A stretch of 42,440 nt of DNA from Pseudomonadota bacterium (GCA_021816625.1 JAKAXM010000017.1:1-42440), one strand, 5' to 3'; numbered from the stretch's first letter, positions 26,100 to 34,684 are shown. The notes: a model not told the origin generated them from the letters alone. Made by a program: numbers and translations.

Positions 26100-29000
26100 A
26101 TGGCGAAGTTGCTGTCATTTCTCTCCGCGGTACCCGCTCGACAAGACGGCCGCAACGCCGGGCTGCGCGGCATCCGCAGGCGTACGCGACTAGTCGCGGC
26201 CGCCTTCGCCGTCTTTGGTTGCCTGCTGTTTGCGCTCGGCGCATGGCGCGCCGTCTCCACCTTCCGGTCCGTGAAAAACGAGGAACGGCTCAAGGCCCAA
26301 GCCCTAGCCGCGCGCGTGGCCGGGCGCTTTGGCGTGGCCTTGAACAAACGATTTGCCGACCTGCGCTTCCTTGGCCACGCGCTCCTGGAGGCGCCTGCGG
26401 CGTCCGGAGGTCCTGCAAACCCCGTCAAACAGGAACTGCGGGAGTTTCTGGCCGCGCATCCGATGCTGCGGAGCATCAACGTCTTGAACGCGCACGGGAC
26501 GCGCATCTTATGGTCGGCGCGCCGGCAGGCCCCGAGACCGCTCGTGGCGGCGGACCGGTTCCATGCGCTGCTCGACAACCCCTACCTCGAAGTGGCCGAC
26601 CCGCTATTTGCCAAACGATTCCACACCATGATCGTCCCTTTGCGCTACCGGATCGCATCGTATCGTGGGCGCGTACGCTTCCTCATCGGCGATCCCCTGG
26701 ATCTGAGGCGAATGCCGGATCTCGTACCGCGCACCACGCTTACGGTCGAGATCGTCGGGCAGTCCGGGGAGTCCTTCGCGACATGGGCCAACGGGGTGTG
26801 GCGCCGCCCCCGTCCGTTGCGTCCGCGCCCCGCGGGCCGGGCTCGCGCGCCGCTTCCGGGCTATGGCTGGACTATCGCCGCTCTCTGGTCGCGACCTGTC
26901 CTGTGGGGTCTTTGGTGGCAACATGTCGCCCGTTGGCTACCGCTATTCATCGTTCTTTTGTGGGGCAGCCAGTATACCGGCCTGCTGCTCGTGAATCTGT
27001 TGTCGCAGGAGATCCAGTTGCGCTTATGGCACGAGGGCCTCTACCGGATCAACCAGTCCGTCCTCCGGAACAAGCCGCCCCGCGAGCTGTTTGCCGAGGC
27101 CGCCCAGACCATCTGGGAGAATCTCGATGCGGAGTTCGTCTTTGTGGGCTCACGGAGTGAATTTGGTGTCGCTGGCCCCTCCGAGGCGAACCCATCGATC
27201 ATCGCCAAGGCCTTTGCAATCGCCGTCGAGTCAGATTGGAAATTGCTGAGCGAAACGGTCCCCGCCCCGTGCTGGGCCATCGCCTTCGGCGAGACGGGTG
27301 CTGTCATTATCGTCTGTCCCTCACGCGACGCCCAAACCGTCGTCTGGTATGCGATGGCCCGCGAGCTTGCGGGCCATCTCACGGGGGCCATAAATCAGCA
27401 ACTGCAACGCCGCGAGATCGAGCGGCTCGAACGCTATCAGGCCGCGGTACGCCTCATGCAGCTCGAGCTGCTGCGCCAACCCACGCCACGGGACGTCCGG
27501 GACCTCCTGGTCCGGATCCTGGCCGAACAGACCGATATCCTAGGGGCCTTCGTGGCGATCCCCGAACCCTCCACGAGCTGGTTATATGTAGAAACCGCCG
27601 CGGCCCAAGACCCCGAGGTGCGAGAGGCACTGCTGCGCCTCACGCCCTCCCGCGACCCGGATAACCGGCCCTTCGGGCAGATGCTCGCAGGGCACGCCTT
27701 GCGCACGCGCACCCCGCACGGGCCGGTCGACCCGCACAATGACCACGACCTGCGCGCCGCGATGGCCGAGCAACCGGCCCTGGCCCGCGTCCGTGCCGAG
27801 GTCGCCTACCCCATCCTTGAAGACGGATCGGACCAGCCGACGGCGATACTGGTCGTGGACAGCGCCGACCCTGAGTACTTTACGCCCGCGCTGCGGGCGC
27901 TGCTCGAGCACCTCATCGCAAGCGTAAGACTTGCCCTAAACGCCTACCGGACCCGCCGCCAGATCGATCGCTATCGGCGCTTTTATGAGGCCTTGGCCCG
28001 TGCAAGCCAGGTCATCGCACGGCGCAGTCACCCCTCCCAGATGTTCCGCAATATCTGCCATATACTGGCTGAATCAACCGGGGTCCCACTGGTCTTCCTT
28101 TCGCGCCTCGACGGACCGCGGATCGAGATCGTAGCCAGTGCCGGCGCCTGCACGGGCTTCCTCGACACGAGCCTCGCACCTTTGAGCCATCCAGCGGCGA
28201 TCTTGCACGAGCAGACGACGGCGTCTCGCGAACCCTGCCTCTTTGAGAGACGGGAAGACTGGCTGGCCGATGAGGGCTTGCGGGAAGCCGCTCGCGCCCT
28301 CGGCCTCGTGTCGGCGCTCACGGTGCCCTGGGTCCATAGAGACGGCGTGGCCGGGATCCTCGCCGTTATCGCAGGCGAGCGCGCGTTCTTTGATGAGGAC
28401 CTGACGCGCCTCATGGAGACCCTGGGCCATGACATCAGTTTCGGGGTAAGCGATCACGACCGCCAGCAGGAGTTGCTGCGTCTGTCACTCTACGACTCCC
28501 TGACCGGATTACCGAACCGCGCCTATTTTGAACGATCCACCATATCGGCGCTTGCGCGGGCTGCGCGCTCTCGCCAAACGATCGCGCTTGCCGTCATGGA
28601 CCTAGACGGCTTCAAGGAATGGAATGATCTGCAGGGGCATGCCGCCGGCGATGAACTCCTAAAAACGGTGGCTGCAAAACTGCGCGAGGTAGTACGCGAA
28701 GGCGAAGGTGTCGCGCGACTCGGGGGTGATGAATTCGGTCTCGCCGTAACGGCCGACAACCTCGATGCGCTGACGGCATTATCGGTGCGCCTGCTGACCG
28801 CGGTAGGTCAAGCGGATCCCGAAAAGCGGGTCACGGCAAGCCTTGGGTGGGCCACTTGCGCGCCGGGAGAGGCAATCGACTATACCGCCTTGCTCGTCCA
28901 CGCCGACGAGGCCCTGTACGCGGCCAAGGCGGATGGCCGCAACACCTTCCGCGTATTTGGTGGCGACATCGCGGCACGGCTAAACCGCAGGCTTGCCATC

Positions 29001-30074
29001 CACAAACGCTTTCCCGCCGCGCTCTCCGATGGTCAGATCCTATTTCTCTATCAGCCACAGGTTCATTGCGTAAGTGGAGAAACGACCGGCGTCGAACTTT
29101 TAGCCCGCTGGCAGGATGGCTCGCGACTGATTCCGGCTGAGGACTTCATTTCCGACATAGAAAAGGATCCACGCCTCATTCGCGCGCTCGGACGACAGGC
29201 CCTGATCGCAGCCGTCGCCCTGCGCAACCGGCTTGCTGCGCGCGGCCATGCGCCCCGTATCGGCGTAAACATCGGCGCCCACCACTTCCTCCACTCGGCC
29301 TTCATAGAGGAGGTCAAAGCCACTCTCGCCGGGTCCAGCGCCACCGGGCTGTGCATAGAGGTGACGGGCAGCGTCGCCATGAACAGTGTGGCGCGGGCGT
29401 CTGCGATCATGCGTCAACTTAAAGAGATCGGCTTTTGCACGGCCCTCGATGATTTCGGTAATGGCTATTCATCCCTGCACGAAGCGGCAGGCTTGCCCGT
29501 GGATGAATTGAAACTCGACCGGCGTCTGATCCAATTATTTCGACGCGAGCCGAGCGCCTTTGCGGTGGCCGGCACGACCTTGTTGCTGGGTGGCCTCGCC
29601 GGACGCCGGCTGATCGCAGAAGGTATCGATGAGCCGGCCGATCTGAGGTTATGGCTGCTCATGGGCGGGGAGTACGCCCAAGGTCGTCTGCTAGCCGGGC
29701 CCCTGCCGGAACCGGCCTTGCTGGACTGGCTGGATCGCCCCAGTCCCTACGTGACGGACCCTGTACCAGTCTTCCCGCCCCGCGACCTCATCCTGGTCGG
29801 CCAGGCGTTTCTTGAGCCCGAGAACTACGTCGATCACATGGCCGAGGCCTTGCGCAGTGGTGCGTTGCCGCTGCGGGAATGGATGGCGCTGCGCGGGCAC
29901 CTGTATGGCCATCTCCCCGAATGGGGCGCCATGGGCGCAGCCCTGGCGGCCGGGGCTCGCGTTCCGGCAGGCGCCGCACGGGACTTTTGCGAGAATACGC
30001 TACGGCCGGCCACACTCGCTCTCTTCGCGGCGATTGCCTCCCTGCTCCCGGCCCGGCGATCGCAAACCCCCTAG
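26100..30074 (+). CDS. Large membrane sensor with GAF-like, GGDEF and degenerate EAL domains
   Basis: 1324 residues. A basic start, membrane spans at about 31-48 and 279-300 and a periplasmic loop of about 230 residues form the sensor part. About 550 cytoplasmic residues with two or three GAF-like segments follow, then GGDEF at about 800-965, EAL at about 985-1225, and a C-terminal helical extension of about 100 residues. The GGDEF signature RLGGDEF (875-879) is intact, as are DLDGFKEWND and GHAAGDELL, so cyclic-di-GMP synthesis is plausible. The inhibitory site reads REGE instead of RxxD. In EAL, the signature is ELLAR (999-1003) instead of EALxR. E1087 and D1117-D1118 are kept, but EVTES has become EVTGS and EGVET has become EGIDE. 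Synthase activity with weak or lost hydrolysis is my inference. It is alone on the plus strand here. Confidence 0.88.
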   Translation: MAKLLSFLSAVPARQDGRNAGLRGIRRRTRLVAAAFAVFGCLLFALGAWRAVSTFRSVKNEERLKAQALAARVAGRFGVALNKRFADLRFLGHALLEAPAASGGPANPVKQELREFLAAHPMLRSINVLNAHGTRILWSARRQAPRPLVAADRFHALLDNPYLEVADPLFAKRFHTMIVPLRYRIASYRGRVRFLIGDPLDLRRMPDLVPRTTLTVEIVGQSGESFATWANGVWRRPRPLRPRPAGRARAPLPGYGWTIAALWSRPVLWGLWWQHVARWLPLFIVLLWGSQYTGLLLVNLLSQEIQLRLWHEGLYRINQSVLRNKPPRELFAEAAQTIWENLDAEFVFVGSRSEFGVAGPSEANPSIIAKAFAIAVESDWKLLSETVPAPCWAIAFGETGAVIIVCPSRDAQTVVWYAMARELAGHLTGAINQQLQRREIERLERYQAAVRLMQLELLRQPTPRDVRDLLVRILAEQTDILGAFVAIPEPSTSWLYVETAAAQDPEVREALLRLTPSRDPDNRPFGQMLAGHALRTRTPHGPVDPHNDHDLRAAMAEQPALARVRAEVAYPILEDGSDQPTAILVVDSADPEYFTPALRALLEHLIASVRLALNAYRTRRQIDRYRRFYEALARASQVIARRSHPSQMFRNICHILAESTGVPLVFLSRLDGPRIEIVASAGACTGFLDTSLAPLSHPAAILHEQTTASREPCLFERREDWLADEGLREAARALGLVSALTVPWVHRDGVAGILAVIAGERAFFDEDLTRLMETLGHDISFGVSDHDRQQELLRLSLYDSLTGLPNRAYFERSTISALARAARSRQTIALAVMDLDGFKEWNDLQGHAAGDELLKTVAAKLREVVREGEGVARLGGDEFGLAVTADNLDALTALSVRLLTAVGQADPEKRVTASLGWATCAPGEAIDYTALLVHADEALYAAKADGRNTFRVFGGDIAARLNRRLAIHKRFPAALSDGQILFLYQPQVHCVSGETTGVELLARWQDGSRLIPAEDFISDIEKDPRLIRALGRQALIAAVALRNRLAARGHAPRIGVNIGAHHFLHSAFIEEVKATLAGSSATGLCIEVTGSVAMNSVARASAIMRQLKEIGFCTALDDFGNGYSSLHEAAGLPVDELKLDRRLIQLFRREPSAFAVAGTTLLLGGLAGRRLIAEGIDEPADLRLWLLMGGEYAQGRLLAGPLPEPALLDWLDRPSPYVTDPVPVFPPRDLILVGQAFLEPENYVDHMAEALRSGALPLREWMALRGHLYGHLPEWGAMGAALAAGARVPAGAARDFCENTLRPATLALFAAIASLLPARRSQTP

Positions 30075-30204
30075 CGAGACCGGGGGCGATGGTTGATACT
30101 GCGCGACCCCGGGCCCCGGCCTCGCACGGCTCGCGGCCGGGCGCCACGCTCCAGGCCGTACGATAACTCCCGACCCGACCGACACGCCATTCCATTGGCA
30201 TCAG

Positions 30205-30234
30205 CGCGCCACTTAACAAGTGCGCGGCTCTTTT
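30205..30234 (+). terminator. Probable rho-independent terminator of the GGDEF/EAL gene
   Basis: CGCG plus CACTT pairs with AAGTG plus CGCG around an AAC loop, with one bulged C, and is followed by GCTCTTTT. It lies 130 bases after the stop codon. The stem is good, the T-run short. Confidence 0.5.
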
Positions 30235-30323
30235 CAAAAGCGGGCGCGGTACTACGATCTGCGCCCTGCATGGCGGGACCCTTGAGCGAAACAAACCACG
30301 GGGTGTGATGGAGGGCGTGCTGT

Positions 30324-30355
30324 AAAAGAAAGGCCGGGCGCTGCGCCCGGCCTTT
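30324..30355 (-). terminator. Strong rho-independent terminator of the cytochrome bc1 operon
   Basis: A perfect 12-bp stem AAAGGCCGGGCG / CGCCCGGCCTTT (30329-30340 and 30344-30355) with a 3-base loop. On the minus strand it is followed by CTTTT and starts 14 bases after the petC stop. Read on the plus strand it has only the TTT of the stem as a tail, so it serves mainly the minus strand. Confidence 0.92.
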
Positions 30356-30368
30356 GACTAAGCTCGGC

Positions 30369-31121
30369 TTAACCGCGCCCGGTCCGCGACCCTTCCGTGC
30401 CAACCGACGGCTTATCGGTAGTCCGCGAACCGCTCCAGATATCCCGCCAGTAATCCTTCTTCAACAGATAGGCCAGGATCGCGAGCACGAGGAAGGCGCC
30501 GATGACATAGCGCCCGAGGGCGCGTCGCTCAAATACCGATGGGTCGCTCGCATAACGCAGGAAGGCAACGACATCCGCGACCTGCTGCAAGTACACACGC
30601 CGTGGCTCGCTGCCGGGCTTCAGAAGCTTGCCGTCCTTCGTATAGACACCACCCCAGGGAGCCAAGACGTCGGGCATCGCCACATTGGGAAAGACATGAT
30701 TGTTCCAGCCCGACGGACGCTCGGGGTCCCAGTAGAACGACGTCAGATATGTAAACAGGAAGCGGCTGCCGAGCGCGCGGCCCAAATGACTCAGATTCGG
30801 TGGCGGCATGCCCAGCCACTTCTTGGCCTGGCCTTGGGTCATGGCCGGCCTCATGCCCTTCAAGTAATTGGCCCCGCCGGGGAGCATGATCTGCTGTTTG
30901 ATCGCCGCTTCGCTCATGCCGAGATCTTGCGCCAAACGGTTGTAACGCAGAGAGCTCACCGCGTGGCAGGCACTGCAATGGTCCGCGAAGAACCGGGCCC
31001 CTGCGATGGCCGCGGCCTTGGTGAACGGATAGGACCGGACGGTCTCGGCGTGCACGGGCAGGGCCAATGCGGCCGAGAACACCAGGGCACTCGCAACCTT
31101 GCTTAATGCGCGCCTTATCAT
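30369..31121 (-). CDS. petC: Cytochrome c1 subunit of the bc1 complex
   Basis: 250 residues. The periplasmic haem protein that takes electrons from the Rieske cluster and passes them to a soluble cytochrome. A signal peptide ends near AHAE-type residues (LPVHA-E at 25/26). The haem site is CSACH (C49, C52, H53), the probable sixth ligand is M149 in NVAMPDVL, and a C-terminal anchor lies at about 208-226. The start overlaps petB as ATGA. It is the last gene of the operon before a strong terminator. In A. ferrooxidans-type acidophiles this complex can run in reverse, from Fe(II) toward quinone. Confidence 0.95.
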   Translation of the reverse strand: MIRRALSKVASALVFSAALALPVHAETVRSYPFTKAAAIAGARFFADHCSACHAVSSLRYNRLAQDLGMSEAAIKQQIMLPGGANYLKGMRPAMTQGQAKKWLGMPPPNLSHLGRALGSRFLFTYLTSFYWDPERPSGWNNHVFPNVAMPDVLAPWGGVYTKDGKLLKPGSEPRRVYLQQVADVVAFLRYASDPSVFERRALGRYVIGAFLVLAILAYLLKKDYWRDIWSGSRTTDKPSVGTEGSRTGRG

Positions 31122-32326
31122 GACCGCACCCTTTCCGGCACGGGCCGCACCGGTTCAAATGTACTGACGATCGGTAAGAGGACGTAAAACCCGATATAGA
31201 TCACCGCACCCAGGCGCTCGATCAGGAAATATTTGGGAAGCGGCGGCTGTTCACCGACCCACGCGAGGGTGAAGAAGGTGACCGCCATGACGATGATCAT
31301 GATCCGGTAGACCGGCCGGTACCGGCTGGAACGCACCCGGCAGCGGTCGAGCCAGGGCAGGAAAAATGGCAGGACGATGGCCGCGGCCATGAGCACGATC
31401 CCAACGTACTTGTTGGGCACGGCCCGGAGCATGGCGTAATAGGGGGCGAGATACCAAGGCGGCGTCACATCGGGCAGGCTCACCATGGGATTGGCCCGGA
31501 AAAACGTCGTCTTCTCCAGGAACACCCCGTGCATAGTGGGCGCATAAAAGATGATCGCCGCAAACACCATGAGCCACACCGCGACCCCAAACACATCCTT
31601 TACCGTATAGTAAGGGTGAAACGGTATGCCATCGAGAGGCACCCCGTCGGGCCCTTTGTGGTCCTTGATCTCGATACCATCCGGATTATTGGATCCCACC
31701 TGATGCAGGGCGAGGATATGCAGGGCGATGAGCGCCGCTATGATCAGAAACCACAGCACGGCGTGCAGGGCGAGAAAACGCTCGAGGGTCGCCGTTCCCA
31801 CGCCAGGTCCACCGCGGGCCAGGGTCGTGAGCGCAGGCCCGATCAAGGGGATGGCATGGATGATGGACGTAATCACCTGCCCGGCCCAGTAAGAGAGATT
31901 CCCGAAAGGCAGGACGTAACCGAAGAAGGCCTCGCCCATCATCATGATGTAAATGAGGTAGCCTATGATCCAGAGCAATTCTCGAGGTGATCGGTAGGAA
32001 CCGTAAAGGAGTCCGCGGCCCATGTGCAGGTAGAGTAGCGCAAAGATCAGCGAGACCCCATCGACATGCATGTAGCGGATGAGCCAACCCCATTTCGTGT
32101 CGTACATGATGCCCTGCACCGAATTAAAGGCATCCTGGCTGGTCGGCACGTAATGGGCCATCAACAGGAACCCTGATATGAGCTGCAAGACGATCATCAG
32201 CAGCAACAGGGAACCCGTGTAATACAGAATATTGAAGTTCTTGGGCGCGTAATACTCCGTCAAATGCTCACGCATCATCTCGCGGGCCGGAAAGCGCGCG
32301 TTAAACCAATCCCCAAACTTGCTCAT
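31118..32326 (-). CDS. petB: Cytochrome b subunit of the bc1 complex, with PPWY in the quinol site
   Basis: 402 residues, eight membrane spans. It carries both b haems and the two quinone sites. The haem ligands are intact: H87 and H101 (13 residues between) and H188 and H203 (14 between). The Qo-site signature, normally PEWY, reads PPWY at 289-292, so the proton-accepting glutamate is replaced by proline. The usual LPWGQMS reads LPFGNLS at about 139-145. The gene has a strong GGAGGG before the start. It follows petA by 31 bases and overlaps petC. The deviations are in a core catalytic site of an otherwise intact protein. Confidence 0.97.
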   Translation of the reverse strand: MSKFGDWFNARFPAREMMREHLTEYYAPKNFNILYYTGSLLLLMIVLQLISGFLLMAHYVPTSQDAFNSVQGIMYDTKWGWLIRYMHVDGVSLIFALLYLHMGRGLLYGSYRSPRELLWIIGYLIYIMMMGEAFFGYVLPFGNLSYWAGQVITSIIHAIPLIGPALTTLARGGPGVGTATLERFLALHAVLWFLIIAALIALHILALHQVGSNNPDGIEIKDHKGPDGVPLDGIPFHPYYTVKDVFGVAVWLMVFAAIIFYAPTMHGVFLEKTTFFRANPMVSLPDVTPPWYLAPYYAMLRAVPNKYVGIVLMAAAIVLPFFLPWLDRCRVRSSRYRPVYRIMIIVMAVTFFTLAWVGEQPPLPKYFLIERLGAVIYIGFYVLLPIVSTFEPVRPVPERVRS

Positions 32327-32357
32327 AAATACCCTCCTACTGCCTTGCGCGTTGGCC

Positions 32358-32978
32358 CTAGCACAGGTGCGCCTTGGGATACATCTTGGTGATCGTCACC
32401 GTTTTCCCGTCTTTCGAAAACTCGTATTCGGGGACCGCCATATTGTGCGGCGCAGGGGACCCCTTCATGACGCGTCCGGACAGGTCATACATGGAACCAT
32501 GGCACGGGCAATGGAAGCCTCCGAGCCATGAAGGCGTCACCGATGCCTTCTTCGGCCGATAATGGGGGATGCAGCAAAGATGATTGCAGATCCGCACCAT
32601 CACGAGCCATTCCGGCTGGCGCGCCCGGTACATGTTCTTGCAATAGGGTGGCTGCTGGGGAACGTTGCAGTCGGGATCCTTCAACACCCCCTTGGCCTCC
32701 ACTTCCTTCAAGGTCGCAAGCATCTCCGGGGTGCGATTCACGATGATCACGGGCTTCTTTTGCCAGGGGATCGTGACCTGCATGCCCGGTTCAACCGGGG
32801 CAAGGTTGAAGGTCGTGGCGGCCGCCGCCTCCTCGGCTGCGGTGGGCTCAAGGCTCGCCACCATGGGGACGGCGACCGTCCCGACGATGCCGACCCCGAC
32901 GACCGTCGTTGCGGCGGTCAGGAAGCGCCGCCGTCCCCGATTTAGGTGCTCAGTCGTATCGTGTTCTACCTTTTCCAT
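32358..32978 (-). CDS. petA: Rieske iron-sulfur subunit of the bc1 complex
   Basis: 206 residues from the ATG at 32976-32978, which has GAGGTG six bases upstream; a GTG and an ATG slightly upstream are weaker. The N-terminus carries a twin-arginine-like anchor (RGRRRFLTAATTVVG, then a hydrophobic span). The 2Fe-2S boxes are CNHLCC (131-136) and CPCHGS (157-162). Ligands C131, H133, C157 and H160 and the disulfide pair C136/C159 are in place. C135 replaces the usual glycine. Two further cysteines lie at 104 and 113. Located between the SDR gene (14 bases) and petB (31 bases). Confidence 0.96.
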   Translation of the reverse strand: MEKVEHDTTEHLNRGRRRFLTAATTVVGVGIVGTVAVPMVASLEPTAAEEAAAATTFNLAPVEPGMQVTIPWQKKPVIIVNRTPEMLATLKEVEAKGVLKDPDCNVPQQPPYCKNMYRARQPEWLVMVRICNHLCCIPHYRPKKASVTPSWLGGFHCPCHGSMYDLSGRVMKGSPAPHNMAVPEYEFSKDGKTVTITKMYPKAHLC

Positions 32979-32992
32979 TCCCATCACCTCGC

Positions 32993-33823
32993 TTACAAAG
33001 CACCCGTTTTGCTGTCGTTACAGGCCGCGCCTGTGTCCCGGCCGTTCAGGCCTCGTGGTCCTGCGTCTTGCGGTGGCGTTATCCAGGCTTGGGCAGAGAC
33101 GCGCTCGCTGCCTGCCGCCCGACCCTCGGGACCCATGAGGTAGAGGTAAGCCGGCATCAACGCGGCCGGCTCCGGCCAGGAGGCCATAGGGGCACCGGGG
33201 TGGGTCCGCAGCCGCATCTCGGTACGCGCCGGGCCTGGATCCAGGATATGCATGCGCACCGGGGTGTTGCTCAACTCCTGCCCCCAGGTGGCGGCGAGCG
33301 CCTCGATGCCCGCCTTGCTGACCCCGTAAGCGCCCCAGTAACCTTTCGGGCGCACCGCGCATTCATCGCTTGTAAAAATGACGACGGGATCGGGCGCCTC
33401 GCTCAAAAGCGGCAGGCAGGCCTGGGTCAGCAAAAACGGGGCTGTGAGATTTACGCGCAGGGTGCGCTCCCAGACCTCGGGGGCATGAAAACCAAGCGGC
33501 GTCAAAAGCTCGAGCGCGGCAGCATTATGCAGTATCCCATCCAGATGCCCGACCTGGGTGGACAAGGCGTGCGCCAAGGCGTCGTATTCGCTTGTCCCGG
33601 CCCGGGCGAGATCCAGACGGTGCAAGGCCGGTTCGCATCCGCCGGCCTGCACGATAGCGTCGTAGAGCGACTCGAGCTTAGGGGTATTGGCATCGAGGGC
33701 GATGACCTCGGCGCCGTGGGTTGCGTAAGCCAGGGCCGCCGCCCGGCCGAGGCCTTCGGCGGCACCGGTCACGAGGATGGCGCGCCCTGCGAGTAGATTC
33801 CGGGGCGGCGTGTAGCGCGGCAT
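32993..33823 (-). CDS. Short-chain dehydrogenase/reductase, YciK type (SdrA-like)
   Basis: 276 residues. The classical SDR features are present: cofactor loop TGAAEGLG at about 19-26, HNAA, catalytic serine in FTSDE, and YGVSK. The start (PRNLLAGRAILVTGA) and the tail (ALMPAYLYLMGPEGRAAGS) resemble E. coli YciK, a broad SDR with no settled physiological role. The position, between cytochrome c4 and petABC, matches sdrA in the petI operon of A. ferrooxidans. The substrate is unknown there as well. The gaps are 10 bases to the c4 gene and 14 to petA, with good ribosome binding sites. The C-terminal about 20 residues are polar and not family-like. Confidence 0.85.
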   Translation of the reverse strand: MPRYTPPRNLLAGRAILVTGAAEGLGRAAALAYATHGAEVIALDANTPKLESLYDAIVQAGGCEPALHRLDLARAGTSEYDALAHALSTQVGHLDGILHNAAALELLTPLGFHAPEVWERTLRVNLTAPFLLTQACLPLLSEAPDPVVIFTSDECAVRPKGYWGAYGVSKAGIEALAATWGQELSNTPVRMHILDPGPARTEMRLRTHPGAPMASWPEPAALMPAYLYLMGPEGRAAGSERVSAQAWITPPQDAGPRGLNGRDTGAACNDSKTGAL

Positions 33824-33833
33824 GCGTCGGCCC

Positions 33834-34541
33834 TCACAAAGTACGGATGTAGGCCGCGAGCGCGGTCATGTCCGCCTGCGACAACTTAGCGGCGATCGTG
33901 CGCATGATGGCGTGCGGGTCGTTGGCCCGCTGTCCGGACTTAAACGCCTGCAATTGCGCGATGATGTAGGCCTGATGTTGCCCGGCAAGACGCGGGAACA
34001 GGGGCGGCACGCCCCGCCCAGTCGGACCGTGACAGGCCATGCAGGCGGGTAGGTGGCTGCTTATCTCCCCGCCCATGAAGAGCGCGCGACCGGCGGCGAC
34101 GAGCTTGGGGTTCTCGGGGCTCGGCGCCGGGCCTTTCTGGCTCGCGAAATAGAGGGCGATCTCGGAGATCTTGGCCGGCGGTATCATGGCCGCCATGCCC
34201 CACATAATGGACTGAGCCATCGGGTCGGCCCGCTTATGGTCGCGGAAATCCCGGATCTGTTTGACGAGATACGGTTCCCACTGACCGGCGAGGTCCGGGA
34301 AGGAGCCTGTCGGGGAGATCCCTGTCAGTCCGTGGCAGGCCGAACAGGTGCTGGTCACAAGCGCCGGAGTCTTGGGATGGGCGCTAAAGATTGGGCCGCT
34401 CGCCGGCGCGACCCTCACCGCGGCCGCCTTTGGGGCCGGGGATGATGCCGGGGGCGTTGCGGCCCGAGCCGAGGGATATGACAGCAGGCTGGCCGCCATT
34501 AAAACTGTGAAGCCCGCCCCCCTTAAGTGCCACGCACGCAT
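33834..34541 (-). CDS. Di-haem cytochrome c4 (CycA-like)
   Basis: 235 residues. A signal peptide ends near SARAA (about 28), and an Ala/Pro-rich stretch precedes two similar cytochrome domains with CSACH (C66-H70) and CMACH (C167-H171). Methionines that could be sixth ligands are M113/M116/M119 in the first domain and M213 in the second (HAIMRTI). Cytochrome c4 shuttles electrons in the periplasm between the bc1 complex and oxidases or, in iron oxidisers, links the Fe(II) system to bc1. First gene of the operon, with GAGAGGGG upstream and an FNR-like box 144 bases before the start. Confidence 0.93.
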   Translation of the reverse strand: MRAWHLRGAGFTVLMAASLLSYPSARAATPPASSPAPKAAAVRVAPASGPIFSAHPKTPALVTSTCSACHGLTGISPTGSFPDLAGQWEPYLVKQIRDFRDHKRADPMAQSIMWGMAAMIPPAKISEIALYFASQKGPAPSPENPKLVAAGRALFMGGEISSHLPACMACHGPTGRGVPPLFPRLAGQHQAYIIAQLQAFKSGQRANDPHAIMRTIAAKLSQADMTALAAYIRTL

Positions 34542-34684
34542 AGTCGCCCCTCTCTCGATAATGATCGGTAAGTGACGGTCAACCCGCCCCTGTTGTTCTC
34601 TGCCAAAGATCGCGCCTTGCGAACCTCGGGGCTTTCATCACGGCCCCATGCTCCCACACACCCTAGGGTCACTCAAGGCTTGGC

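Noticed and set aside
25613-27160. Long plus-strand open frame of 515 codons overlapping the start of the GGDEF/EAL gene
   Set aside because: It runs out of frame with the well-supported sensor gene, is Arg/Pro/Gly-rich with no domain pattern, and is the kind of chance frame expected in GC-rich DNA.
30115-30141. CCCGGCC/GGCCGGG hairpin after the GGDEF/EAL gene as its terminator
   Set aside because: Loop of 13 bases and no T-run; the stem at 30205-30234 with TCTTTT is a better candidate.
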